Of a DNA stretch of 64,000 bases, positions 48,411 through 55,579 are shown piece by piece. Under the pieces are notes generated by a model. That model ran no database searches. It was not told where the DNA came from and saw only the letters and a list, made by a program, of their open reading frames with translations. Both the position numbers and the translations under genes were made by a program. Each line of letters opens with the position of its first letter. Positions within the stretch are counted from its first letter, which is position 1. This DNA comes from SHLQ01 sp964517125 (GTDB lineage: Bacteria > Actinomycetota > Acidimicrobiia > Acidimicrobiales > SHLQ01). Location: NCBI GenBank assembly GCA_964517125.1, contig CAZFBD010000006.1:39590-103589 (forward strand), given 5' to 3'.

Positions 48411-49634
48411 ATGACAGACACGATTAACGAGATCGAGATTCCGGAATTCCTCAAGCGGTCGGAGCGTCGGAACTACGGACTGGTCCACATGCTGGATCAC
48501 CTCAAGCAGATGGCTACTTTCCGAGACGACGCAATCGTTTGCGGCGGAGATCTCGAAGCCGTTGGCGGCAAGGTCAACATCTTCCAGGCTCCTACCGAAC
48601 TCATCGGTTCCGGAGTGGCGGTAGACGGTCTCGCTATCCACGATCAGGCTCTCGCCGATCTCGCTGGCACGGTCGGTCTTCCGGCTCGCTACAGCCGAAT
48701 GATGATGAACTCTTCGGACGCCGGTATTCGAGAACTCTTCAACACCAACTTCAACGAGCTGATGCACTCCGAGCGATTCCGTAACCAGCGATTCCTCGCC
48801 CGGACCTACAACATCGGCGGCAAGGAACTCCCGGAATGGATGAGCGACGCGAGCGAAGCTCCTTCGGTTCTCCGTTGTATCAAGAGCCCGAGCTTCGAGT
48901 TCTTCGACAACCTCGAAGTCGCCGCAGCGATCATCGTCGCCGCATCGAAGCGAGGTCTCAACCCGGACGACATTCACGTCGACCTTTCCGATCGCCGGAT
49001 GATCGTCCGCCTTTGGGACCGGAGCGTCGAGGCTCGCGCCAAGGACTTCCTCCAGGGCTACCGCAACCCAGTTGTCGGCGAGCACGAGCGGGACGACACG
49101 GTGATGTTCGCCGGTCTCGTTATCTCTAACTCCGACGTCGGCGCTTCGGCCCTCTCGGTCCAGCGTCAGGTAGTTGCCCGAGTTTGCACCAACGGTTACC
49201 GAGTGACCTGGGGAGCGAAGAAGGACAACCGTTGGAGCCGGTACCACCGAGGAGCGGTCAAGACCGAAGGTCGTATCGACTGGAGCCCGGATACTCTCCG
49301 GAGCCAGCAGGAGACCTTGACGAAGGAGATCGGCGATGTCGTCGAGAAGTTCCTCGATCCGGAGATGCTCAAGGCCGACGTTGCTCACCTCAACGAGTTC
49401 GGCACCGAGCCAATCCCGACCGACGGCATTCTTGAGCGGCTCGGCAAGGCTACGTCTACTCTCGGCGTAACCGATACCGATCTCGCCTTGATCGTCTCCG
49501 ACTTCCTCGGCGGCGGTCGCCACGATCGGGCCGGTATCGCCCACGCTTTCACCTCGGCTTCTCAGCGGGTTGACAGCGTCGAGCGAGCCGACCTCCTGGA
49601 CGCTTCGGCAATGAAGGTTGCCGAGAACGTCTAG
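48411..49634 (+). CDS. DUF932-like phage/plasmid protein, 407 aa
   Basis: Fits the DUF932 (phage/plasmid-like TIGR03299) family in length and in segments such as ARYSRMMMNSSDAGIRELFNTNF, VVARVCTNGYRVTWG and a C-terminal helical part. The family's function is unknown; members are often among the most expressed phage genes. It has its own promoter, structured leader, strong ribosome binding site and terminator. It is the first gene of the stretch that leads to the Ro60 gene. Confidence 0.65.
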   Translation: MTDTINEIEIPEFLKRSERRNYGLVHMLDHLKQMATFRDDAIVCGGDLEAVGGKVNIFQAPTELIGSGVAVDGLAIHDQALADLAGTVGLPARYSRMMMNSSDAGIRELFNTNFNELMHSERFRNQRFLARTYNIGGKELPEWMSDASEAPSVLRCIKSPSFEFFDNLEVAAAIIVAASKRGLNPDDIHVDLSDRRMIVRLWDRSVEARAKDFLQGYRNPVVGEHERDDTVMFAGLVISNSDVGASALSVQRQVVARVCTNGYRVTWGAKKDNRWSRYHRGAVKTEGRIDWSPDTLRSQQETLTKEIGDVVEKFLDPEMLKADVAHLNEFGTEPIPTDGILERLGKATSTLGVTDTDLALIVSDFLGGGRHDRAGIAHAFTSASQRVDSVERADLLDASAMKVAENV

Positions 49635-49643
49635 GGCCTAGGT

Positions 49644-49684
49644 AGCCGGGCGAGAGGGTTGTAGCGGCCAACTCTCGCCCGGCT
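49644..49684 (+). terminator. Hairpin terminator
   Basis: AGCCGGGCGAGAG (49644-49656) pairs perfectly with CTCTCGCCCGGCT (49672-49684), followed by TCTAG. Confidence 0.75.
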
Positions 49685-49706
49685 TCTAGTCCGGTTGCTA
49701 GTAAAG

Positions 49707-49753
49707 CCAGTCGGTCGGGTCCGTTCTCCCCCGTATGGGACTCGACCGGCTGG
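49707..49753 (+). other. 16-bp hairpin before the next gene
   Basis: CCAGTCGGTCGGGTCC (49707-49722) pairs over its full length with GGACTCGACCGGCTGG (49738-49753), with two wobble pairs. It lies right after the DUF932 terminator and 35 bases before the 49788 gene; it could be a second terminator, an RNA-processing site or part of a small RNA. Confidence 0.6.
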
Positions 49754-49787
49754 TTTCACCAGGAACCGAACGAAAGGATTCCCCACC

Positions 49788-50423
49788 ATGCACATCACCG
49801 ATGGACGCCTTCAACGCTTCCTCGATCTCTACAGGGCGGCCGACGAAGACTACGAGGCCGTCCAGCACACGGACGATAGGGCAAGCGAGAAAGCCCGAGC
49901 GGAAGCCTTCGACGAGATCGCTAAGACGCTCGGCTTGCCTCACCACGAAGACGGCTTCGTCCCTGAGCTGCGACTCCTCCGAGACTTCCGGTTGACCGAG
50001 CTTTACGGCGAGATCCTGCTTAGCGAGAAGGTTCGAGTCCCGGCCGTAGTCTCTTCGATCTCGGACCGACGGGATCCGGAGAACAGCGAGTATGTCCCGA
50101 TCTTCGAGCTAGAGGAAGAGGAGACCGAGGTAGACGTAGTCGGCGAGCCGATGCTAATCAACGTCCCCTACTGGACGGCGATCCTCGCTCCCGAAGGCGA
50201 AGGTAAGTACGACGACTTCACGAAGGATCTACAGGCGGCCGTCGACTACATTCTCTCGGTCTCTCCGGATACGACCTTCGAGAGCTATATCGAGGGCAGG
50301 GGTAGCGAGCCGGAGCACGTAGCTCGATTCTACGTCTCGGCGGACGGGCGAGTTATCCAGATCCAGCCCGACAAGCTTTGTTGGCCCGAGCCCGATCTCT
50401 CGCCGATCAAGTTCGGCCTCTGA
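49788..50423 (+). CDS. Hypothetical protein, 211 aa
   Basis: The ATG at 49788 follows CGAAAGGA; in-frame starts further upstream lie in the hairpin. Helical N-terminal part, acidic middle, beta-rich C-terminus. Not recognised. Overlaps the next gene by one base (TGATG). Confidence 0.65.
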   Translation: MHITDGRLQRFLDLYRAADEDYEAVQHTDDRASEKARAEAFDEIAKTLGLPHHEDGFVPELRLLRDFRLTELYGEILLSEKVRVPAVVSSISDRRDPENSEYVPIFELEEEETEVDVVGEPMLINVPYWTAILAPEGEGKYDDFTKDLQAAVDYILSVSPDTTFESYIEGRGSEPEHVARFYVSADGRVIQIQPDKLCWPEPDLSPIKFGL

Positions 50424-50668
50424 TGTTCCGCACGATCCGAGACTTACTCCGGCTGTCGCCTCTTCCTCCAGAGCCGGACTTCCACTACGAGTGGAGAGTC
50501 GTCCAGATCACTTCCGGAGGAATCGAGCCGGGCCAAGAACTCGATCTCTATATCGAGAACGGCGAAGGCGGACGTATCAACATCCCGATAACGCGCCGTC
50601 ACGTCGAGGTTATGACCGCCTACGTAGCGGACCCTCAGCACGGAGACTTCTGGCAACCCGAGCTATGA
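50423..50668 (+). CDS. Hypothetical protein, 81 aa
   Basis: Start fixed by the one-base overlap. Beta-rich soluble domain after a short helix. Not recognised. Confidence 0.6.
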   Translation: MFRTIRDLLRLSPLPPEPDFHYEWRVVQITSGGIEPGQELDLYIENGEGGRINIPITRRHVEVMTAYVADPQHGDFWQPEL

Positions 50669-50712
50669 CTCCGACGACTGGAAACCCGAGCCGTTCGAGC
50701 TAGGAGGAACCG

Positions 50713-50943
50713 ATGCCGACGATTACTAAGCGATCAACGATCGGCTACCGATGGGAGAAGAAGGGCGGAGGCTACGGCTTCGGTCGACTTCCGGAAGGTA
50801 GGGGTCGGACCGAGCAGTGGCTTTGCGATCCGGTCGGCGTCCCCTTGAAACTCATCGCCACAAGAGGCGAGAAGAGCCGTCCTTGGGTTGCGGTCGAGGG
50901 ATTGACTGAAGATGAGCTATCGAAAGTGAGCTACGTCAAATGA
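50713..50943 (+). CDS. Small basic hypothetical protein, 76 aa
   Basis: AGGAGG lies just upstream. A basic, Gly-rich first half (KKGGGYGFGRLPEGRGR) suggests a nucleic-acid-binding or beta-hairpin protein. Coupled to the exonuclease gene by ATGA. Not recognised. Confidence 0.6.
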   Translation: MPTITKRSTIGYRWEKKGGGYGFGRLPEGRGRTEQWLCDPVGVPLKLIATRGEKSRPWVAVEGLTEDELSKVSYVK

Positions 50944-51497
50944 CGAAACGAACCGTGATATCGGTAGATATCGAAACCGACGGCCCGGTACCCGGAGAGT
51001 TCTCGATGCTTAGCGTCGGGATGGTAGTCGTAAGTACCGGCCTCCATCGCAGGCTCTACCAGGAGTTTCGCCCGGTGACCGATCGGTTCCAGCCTGAGGC
51101 GATGGCGGTTAACGGCCTCGATCGAGAGGGACTTCGAGGTCTTCCTTGGAACGCCGAAGAGGCGATGATGTATGTCCACGGCTGGCTAACCGCTCAAATG
51201 GAGATCGACGGAACCGACCGGTGTGTATTCATCGGCGACAATCCGGGCTTTGACTTCGCCTTCATCAACTACTACTTCCATAAGTATCTCGGCGACACCT
51301 TCGAGAACCCGAATCCCTTCGGCTGGTCGGCTCGCCGGATCGGCGATATCTGGTCCGGCCTCAAGGGCAACTTCCATCGGGTCGGCGATTGGAAAGACCT
51401 TCGGGTTACCGAGCACGATCACAACGCCTTGGCGGACGCTATGGGTAACGCTGAAGCGCTCCTCCGTATGCGAGATGAACACGGGCTCAGTTGGTAG
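50940..51497 (+). CDS. DEDDh 3'-5' exonuclease (DnaQ/RNase T-like), 185 aa
   Basis: VDIETDG (D10, E12), IGDNPGFDFAF and a final DHNALADAMGNA segment preceded by His give the DEDDh active site. Such enzymes trim DNA or RNA 3' ends; the length and lack of other domains fit oligoribonuclease/RNase T-like proteins or phage proofreading subunits. Its position 2 kb before the Ro60 gene makes an RNA substrate attractive, but this is inference. Confidence 0.8.
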   Translation: MTKRTVISVDIETDGPVPGEFSMLSVGMVVVSTGLHRRLYQEFRPVTDRFQPEAMAVNGLDREGLRGLPWNAEEAMMYVHGWLTAQMEIDGTDRCVFIGDNPGFDFAFINYYFHKYLGDTFENPNPFGWSARRIGDIWSGLKGNFHRVGDWKDLRVTEHDHNALADAMGNAEALLRMRDEHGLSW

Positions 51498-51769
51498 TTA
51501 CCGGCGACCCCGATCCGTTGGCGTCGGAGGTCCCGACGCGCTCGGGTAAGAAGCGAACATTCTCGGCTCAAGAGAAGCGAGACAATCGGACCTTTGTCTC
51601 CGGTCGAGACGACCTGTGCGGTAAGTGCGGCGACCCGTTCTTCGTTTGCCCCCGCTCGATCAAGAGCGGAAAGCAGTACGTCTATCGAGCGCTAACGTGT
51701 TGCGGTCGAGACGTACCGTGCACCCATCACAACCCGGAATCGGAACCCGAAGGGCGGAGGATCAGATGA
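51491..51769 (+). CDS. Zinc-binding hypothetical protein, 92 aa
   Basis: TTG start overlapping the exonuclease stop. CGKCGDPFFVC and CCGRDVPC with HH provide two metal-site candidates. Not recognised. Confidence 0.55.
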   Translation: MVVTGDPDPLASEVPTRSGKKRTFSAQEKRDNRTFVSGRDDLCGKCGDPFFVCPRSIKSGKQYVYRALTCCGRDVPCTHHNPESEPEGRRIR

Positions 51770-52239
51770 GGCCAGAGCTTACCGAAGGCGAGCGAAGGGA
51801 GCGGGAAGCCGTCCTTCTAGGACTACCCGCCGAGCACGATTGGAACGAGAAGGCGGTCGTCGATCTCTACGAGAACGATTACGCTCCGTTCCTCGCTAGC
51901 AACGGACACCCAACGGCGGAAGAAGCCGTTGACCGAGTCCTTAAGAAGATCGAGGTCAATCCCCTATCGAGTTGGTTGCTCGCCGACTTCATCGCCTACG
52001 CCGTCAACCGGTTCATAGGCGAGATAGAGGATCCATCGTTGGTGACCGTGGCGACGATGTACCCGGCGACTACCGACGTGCTCTCGCTTTCGATGGCCGG
52101 TTATACCGGCTCAGTCGTAACCTTCCTTAGGCTCGACGCCTTCGGGCAAGGCAACGCTCGATCCGAAGTTCTCTCCGACTTGTCGATATCTCTAGCTCTT
52201 AGAGATTCCCAACCACCGAAAGGATTCACCTATGCATGA
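51766..52239 (+). CDS. Hypothetical protein, 157 aa
   Basis: ATGA overlap decides the start. Helical N-terminal half, beta-rich C-terminal half. Not recognised. Its 3' end contains the ribosome binding site (CGAAAGGA) of the next gene. Confidence 0.6.
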   Translation: MRPELTEGERREREAVLLGLPAEHDWNEKAVVDLYENDYAPFLASNGHPTAEEAVDRVLKKIEVNPLSSWLLADFIAYAVNRFIGEIEDPSLVTVATMYPATTDVLSLSMAGYTGSVVTFLRLDAFGQGNARSEVLSDLSISLALRDSQPPKGFTYA

Positions 52240-52585
52240 CGAAAGAAACTACGAGCCCAGACCGGCCGGATGGGCCGACCCTCAAGTAGCGCCGCTCCCG
52301 AGCGCCCCGCTTCGAGGGATTCGGCTATTCGCTCCGTTATGGATGGTTGCTACCGTGCTGGCCGGTACCGTCTTGGCGATCTCCGCCGTCCTCTCGCCTT
52401 CGCCGACGAAGATCTTCCTGATGCTAGGGCTGGTCGCTATCGGGGTAACCCCAGTCGTCTTGGCTCTTCTCTTTGATCCGCCGAAGGAGTGGAGTAGGGA
52501 ATTCAAGTACTACGACGATTCCGGTCCTCCGGCACTCCCGAGCGCCGAAGAAGCGCTCGGCGACTTTGAAAGGTGGGACCAGTGA
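52232..52585 (+). CDS. Membrane protein with two spans, 117 aa
   Basis: Hydrophobic helices at about residues 33-52 and 60-80 flank a short loop; both ends are polar. Not recognised. Coupled to the next gene by GTGA. Confidence 0.65.
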   Translation: MHDERNYEPRPAGWADPQVAPLPSAPLRGIRLFAPLWMVATVLAGTVLAISAVLSPSPTKIFLMLGLVAIGVTPVVLALLFDPPKEWSREFKYYDDSGPPALPSAEEALGDFERWDQ

Positions 52586-53340
52586 CCGAGGTATTCAGGC
52601 GACTAAACCTTCTCCCGGTGGATCGAATGATTCTCCTCCCGAATGGAGCCAAGGTCCGACGGACCGAAGAGGAGTGGTTCTTTACTCCGGTAGGCGGAGA
52701 GGAAGGGAGGGTATCCGAGGTCGTGGCTCACGCTGCCATCGGCCATACCTATGAAGAGGATGCGACCGAAGAAACTCAATGGGTCCTCCACCCGGCTGGC
52801 CCGACGGGCGTATCGGTTCTTTACCTCGGTACCGCCGAGCCCGAGCCCGAGCCGGTCGAATCGAACCCAGTCGAGAGCGGCGAGTTCCGACTCATCAAAG
52901 ACGTCCCTCCGGAGGATGTCATCTTTCTCTTCTCCGGACCCCAAGCCGGGCGAATCATCAAAGGATCGAGCGACCTCACCGACGCTGATCTCGATTCTCT
53001 CGGCGTCGAGGTTCGGGCCGCCGTGTTCGCCGAGAAGTATCGGCAGGAAGGCTTGTGGATGGTCGCTCCGTCCGGCCAGCCAAAGGTATGGCGGGTAGGT
53101 GATTGGTGCGAGGTCAGGGGAGGCGACGCGCCGTGCCTTATTATCGACCTCGACCGGAAAGCAGGGACCTACCGGGTAGCGAGCGCTTGGTCTAGCCGCA
53201 ACGCCGTGAGCGCCGCCTACAAGGTGCTCGTCGTTACCGAGCAAGAGATCCGGGAGCCGATGGCCGACGGACCTTACGACGAGCAGATGCGAGCCGACTT
53301 CGGCTTTATTCCGAAGCCCGGACGACGCTCCCGGAGCTAA
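52582..53340 (+). CDS. Hypothetical protein with internal repeat, 252 aa
   Basis: GTG start overlapping the upstream stop. Two similar halves each start with a segment like LLPVDRMILLPNGAKVRR and VPPEDVIFLFSGPQAGRI, joined by a Pro/Glu linker (EPEPEPVE), so it may have arisen by duplication. A third beta-rich part (WRVGDWCEVRGG) follows. Function unknown. Confidence 0.6.
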   Translation: MTEVFRRLNLLPVDRMILLPNGAKVRRTEEEWFFTPVGGEEGRVSEVVAHAAIGHTYEEDATEETQWVLHPAGPTGVSVLYLGTAEPEPEPVESNPVESGEFRLIKDVPPEDVIFLFSGPQAGRIIKGSSDLTDADLDSLGVEVRAAVFAEKYRQEGLWMVAPSGQPKVWRVGDWCEVRGGDAPCLIIDLDRKAGTYRVASAWSSRNAVSAAYKVLVVTEQEIREPMADGPYDEQMRADFGFIPKPGRRSRS

Positions 53341-53370
53341 GCTAGTCTCTAAGGATTACTTAAAGAGCTA

Positions 53371-53399
53371 TTGACCTATCGAGCTAGAGACACTAGCTT
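53371..53399 (+). promoter_or_regulatory. Promoter of the Ro60 gene (different operator)
   Basis: TTGACC (53371-53376), 17 bases, TAGCTT (53394-53399). TAGGGG is absent. Instead an imperfect dyad, GCTAGTCTCTA (53341-53351) and TAGAGACACTAGC (53385-53397), brackets the -35 box, pointing to another regulator. Leader of about 28 nt. Confidence 0.6.
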
Positions 53400-53433
53400 G
53401 AGGTACGAACGAGATCCAACGAAAGGATTCACC

Positions 53434-55074
53434 ATGACTACTACGAGCGACCCTTACGACGACATCCTCGGTCCTAGGACGATTACCGAGAAGGCTCATC
53501 CGGCTCAGATCAAGAATCGAAGCGGAGGCTACGTCTTCGACGTTGGTCACTGGGCAATGCTGGATCGATTCCTCATCGCCGGTACCAAGGGCGGAAGCTA
53601 CTACGTCGGTGAGCGGGAGCAGGCCCTGGAGAACTTCGACGCTCTGCAGGCTTGCCTTGCGGAGGATCCGACCCGAGTCGTCGAGGTAGCTCGCCGTATC
53701 TCAATCGAGCGTCGGGCTCACCGGAATATTCAGGCCGTATTCGTCCTCGCCGTGGCCGCTTGCCACGACGACGACGCAACCCGTCAGGCCGTCAAGCGAG
53801 CGTTCCGAGATGTATGCCGAATCGGTACCGACGTCTTCAACTTCGTGAACTACGTCCAGGCGATCCGAGGCGGCAAGGCCGGTCGAAACTGGGGCCGCTC
53901 CCTTCGGACCGCCGTCGGCTCGTACTACACCGAGACCGAACTCGACAAGCTCGCTCTCCACTTGGTCAAGTACCGTCAGCGCTCGATGAGCGGTCGCTCG
54001 ATGACGCACCGCGACGTCCTTCGGCTCGCTCACCCGAGTCCAGGAAACGACTTGGATCGCAACGAGCTTCTCGCTTGGGCCGCTGCCAAGGATCGGACTC
54101 GCATCGGCGATGTCCACCCGATCATCGACGCCTTCGAGAAGGTCCAGATCTCAGACTCGCTCGACTTCGTTATCAGCGCCGTTACCGAGTACGGGCTCCC
54201 GTGGGAAGCGGTACCGGACCAGTGGCGGAAGGAGCCTCGCTTGTGGGAGGCCCTTCTCCCGTCGATGGGCGGCATCGCCTTGATCCGGAATATCCCGACC
54301 TTCTCCCGGCTCGGAATGCTTACTCCGCTCTCCTCTTTCGAGAAGCTCGTTTGCGATTCGATCCGGGAGGCGAAGGGCGTCCACCCGATGCACGCTCTCA
54401 ACGCCATGCGTATGAACCAGCTCGGCGGAGGCTCGACTCCCTTCCGGTCTTGGACCGAGATGAGGAACTCCTACCGTCCCGCGGGCGAGACCTACGCTCC
54501 CAACACGTCGGTTCAGGACGCCTTGGAGTCGCTCTTCTATAGCGGCTTCGGGGAGCACGAGTCGACCGGGAAGGGTCACCTCATCGGCGTCGATACGTCC
54601 GGCTCGATGACCTTCCAGGCCGCCGGATCGACGGTCGTTAGTTGCGCCGAAGCGGCCGCAGCTATGTCGCTCGTTATCTCTCACCGAGAGGAGCGAGTCC
54701 ATACGGTCGGATTCTCTGGCGGAGTCCATCCCCTCCAGGTATCTCGTAACGCTCGACTCCCGCAGCTCTTGAGCGGCTGGGAGGAGAGGAACGGTCCTAC
54801 CGATTGTTCGGCTCCGATCGAGTACGCGCTGTCGAACGGGATCGAGGCGGACGTCTTTGTCCTCATCACCGACAACGAGACCAACCGGGGCAAGCACCCC
54901 CACGAGTCTCTCAACCGGTACCGGAGGGCTATGGGCATCCCGGCGAAGCTCGTCGTCATTGGCATGACCTCGAACAAGTTCTCCGTAGCGGGCGACGACG
55001 AAGGCTCTCTCGACGTCGTTGGTTTCGATACCGCTACGCCGTCCCTGGTCGCCTCTTTCGTAGGGGCCGACTAA
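53434..55074 (+). CDS. rsr: Ro60/Rsr ortholog (TROVE domain + vWA), 546 aa
   Basis: Residues 1-370 are helical repeats of the TROVE ring, which in Ro60 binds Y RNAs outside and the single-stranded ends of misfolded RNAs in its hole. Residues 380-546 are a von Willebrand A domain with an intact MIDAS motif, GVDTSGSM (about 384-391), GPTD and FVLITDNE. Full family length, no truncation. The ATG at 53434 has CGAAAGGA upstream. Four Y RNA units follow. Bacterial Rsr works with PNPase or other exonucleases in RNA decay. Confidence 0.9.
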   Translation: MTTTSDPYDDILGPRTITEKAHPAQIKNRSGGYVFDVGHWAMLDRFLIAGTKGGSYYVGEREQALENFDALQACLAEDPTRVVEVARRISIERRAHRNIQAVFVLAVAACHDDDATRQAVKRAFRDVCRIGTDVFNFVNYVQAIRGGKAGRNWGRSLRTAVGSYYTETELDKLALHLVKYRQRSMSGRSMTHRDVLRLAHPSPGNDLDRNELLAWAAAKDRTRIGDVHPIIDAFEKVQISDSLDFVISAVTEYGLPWEAVPDQWRKEPRLWEALLPSMGGIALIRNIPTFSRLGMLTPLSSFEKLVCDSIREAKGVHPMHALNAMRMNQLGGGSTPFRSWTEMRNSYRPAGETYAPNTSVQDALESLFYSGFGEHESTGKGHLIGVDTSGSMTFQAAGSTVVSCAEAAAAMSLVISHREERVHTVGFSGGVHPLQVSRNARLPQLLSGWEERNGPTDCSAPIEYALSNGIEADVFVLITDNETNRGKHPHESLNRYRRAMGIPAKLVVIGMTSNKFSVAGDDEGSLDVVGFDTATPSLVASFVGAD

Positions 55075-55085
55075 ATATCTAGCTT

Positions 55086-55121
55086 TAGGGGTTGACATAA
55101 ACCGACCCCTAGGGCTAGTGT
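55086..55121 (+). promoter_or_regulatory. Promoter of the Y RNA array, palindromic operator
   Basis: TAGGGGT (55086-55092) and its inverse ACCCCTA (55105-55111) bracket TTGACA (55092-55097); 18 bases after this comes TAGTGT (55116-55121). Predicted start near 55128, five bases before the first Y RNA helix. Confidence 0.75.
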
Positions 55122-55132
55122 TGTAACTACCT

Positions 55133-55202
55133 ACTCGGTACGAATGCAGTCGGTTATCAACTTTGGATGTTAATCACCCGGCAGCAAACACCTTGACCGA
55201 GT
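55133..55202 (+). ncRNA. Y RNA unit 1, about 70 nt
   Basis: Terminal helix ACTCGGT (55133-55139) with ACCGAGT (55196-55202). The 5' strand reads CGGTACGAATGCAGTCGG, nearly the Ro-binding sequence of vertebrate Y RNAs (GGUCCGAGUGCAGUGG), and the 3' strand has CTTGACC as in Y RNAs. Helix 2 is GCAGTCGG with CCGGCAGC, with one A-A mismatch. Loop starts TTATCA. Confidence 0.85.
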
Positions 55203-55219
55203 TACCAACTAGCGAAAGT

Positions 55220-55290
55220 CCTTCGGTACGAAGGCAATCGGTTATCACGTCTGAAAACCGAAACCCGGTCGCCACTCACTAGACCGGAGG
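55220..55290 (+). ncRNA. Y RNA unit 2, about 71 nt
   Basis: Terminal helix CCTTCGGT (55220-55227) with ACCGGAGG (55283-55290). GGTACGAAGGC follows, helix 2 GGCAATCGG pairs with CCGGTCGCC with a mismatch at the same position as unit 1, and the loop starts TTATCA. The 3' strand has CTAGACC where unit 1 has CTTGACC. Confidence 0.85.
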
Positions 55291-55314
55291 GCTCGCTTAG
55301 GAAGAATCGAATAG

Positions 55315-55400
55315 GGTTCGGTACGAAGGCAGTCGGTTATCTCAAGCCTTATTGAGGGTCCCCAGGACTCAAACCCGGCAGTCACCACCTAGACCGAGCC
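55315..55400 (+). ncRNA. Y RNA unit 3, about 86 nt
   Basis: Terminal helix GGTTCGGT (55315-55322) with ACCGAGCC (55393-55400). GGTACGAAGGC, helix 2 GGCAGTCGG with CCGGCAGTC (A-A mismatch), loop with TTATC and small hairpins CTCAA/TTGAG and GGGTCC/GGACTC. 3' strand CTAGACC. Confidence 0.85.
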
Positions 55401-55410
55401 ACTGAACTTA

Positions 55411-55547
55411 GATGCGGTACGAAAGCCATCGATTATCAAATCTGTAGGTTGCGAGTTCGATTCTCGCTCGGAAGGATTGATTCCTCCCGGTAGCTCAATT
55501 GGCAGAGCAATAGACCCCACATCGGTAGCTACCAACTAGACCGCATC
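55411..55547 (+). ncRNA. Y RNA unit 4, YrlA-like with permuted tRNA module, about 137 nt
   Basis: Terminal helix GATGCGGT (55411-55418) with ACCGCATC (55540-55547); helix 2 AGCCATCGAT with ATCGGTAGCT with one C-A mismatch. The insert is a circularly permuted tRNA: T-arm GCGAG-TTCGATT-CTCGC (55451-55467), 3' acceptor strand (55468-55476), loop TTGAT, 5' acceptor strand (55482-55490), TA as positions 8-9, and D-arm GCTC-AATTGGCA-GAGC (55493-55508). This order is that of YrlA RNAs, whose module mimics tRNA. Confidence 0.88.
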
Positions 55548-55579
55548 GCCTCTCAAGCCTCCGAAAGGGTGAATACGAT

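Noticed and set aside
48390..49544. Minus-strand frame of 384 aa opposite the DUF932-like gene
   Set aside because: It is a shadow of the strong plus-strand gene, caused by codon bias; it has no promoter or ribosome binding site of its own and no recognisable domain.
53652..54542. Second plus-strand frame inside the Ro60 gene
   Set aside because: An Arg/Pro-rich product with no domain, fully inside the TROVE coding region.
55451..55508. Ordinary tRNA gene
   Set aside because: T-arm and D-arm are present but in permuted order, and no anticodon arm lies between them. The element is inside a Y RNA fold, so it is reported as a tRNA-like module.
55133..55547. CRISPR array
   Set aside because: Repeated units with variable parts might suggest CRISPR, but the repeats are short parts of paired helices, unit lengths differ (70-137 nt), spacers are not uniform, and there are no cas genes apart from a distant Cas4-like exonuclease.
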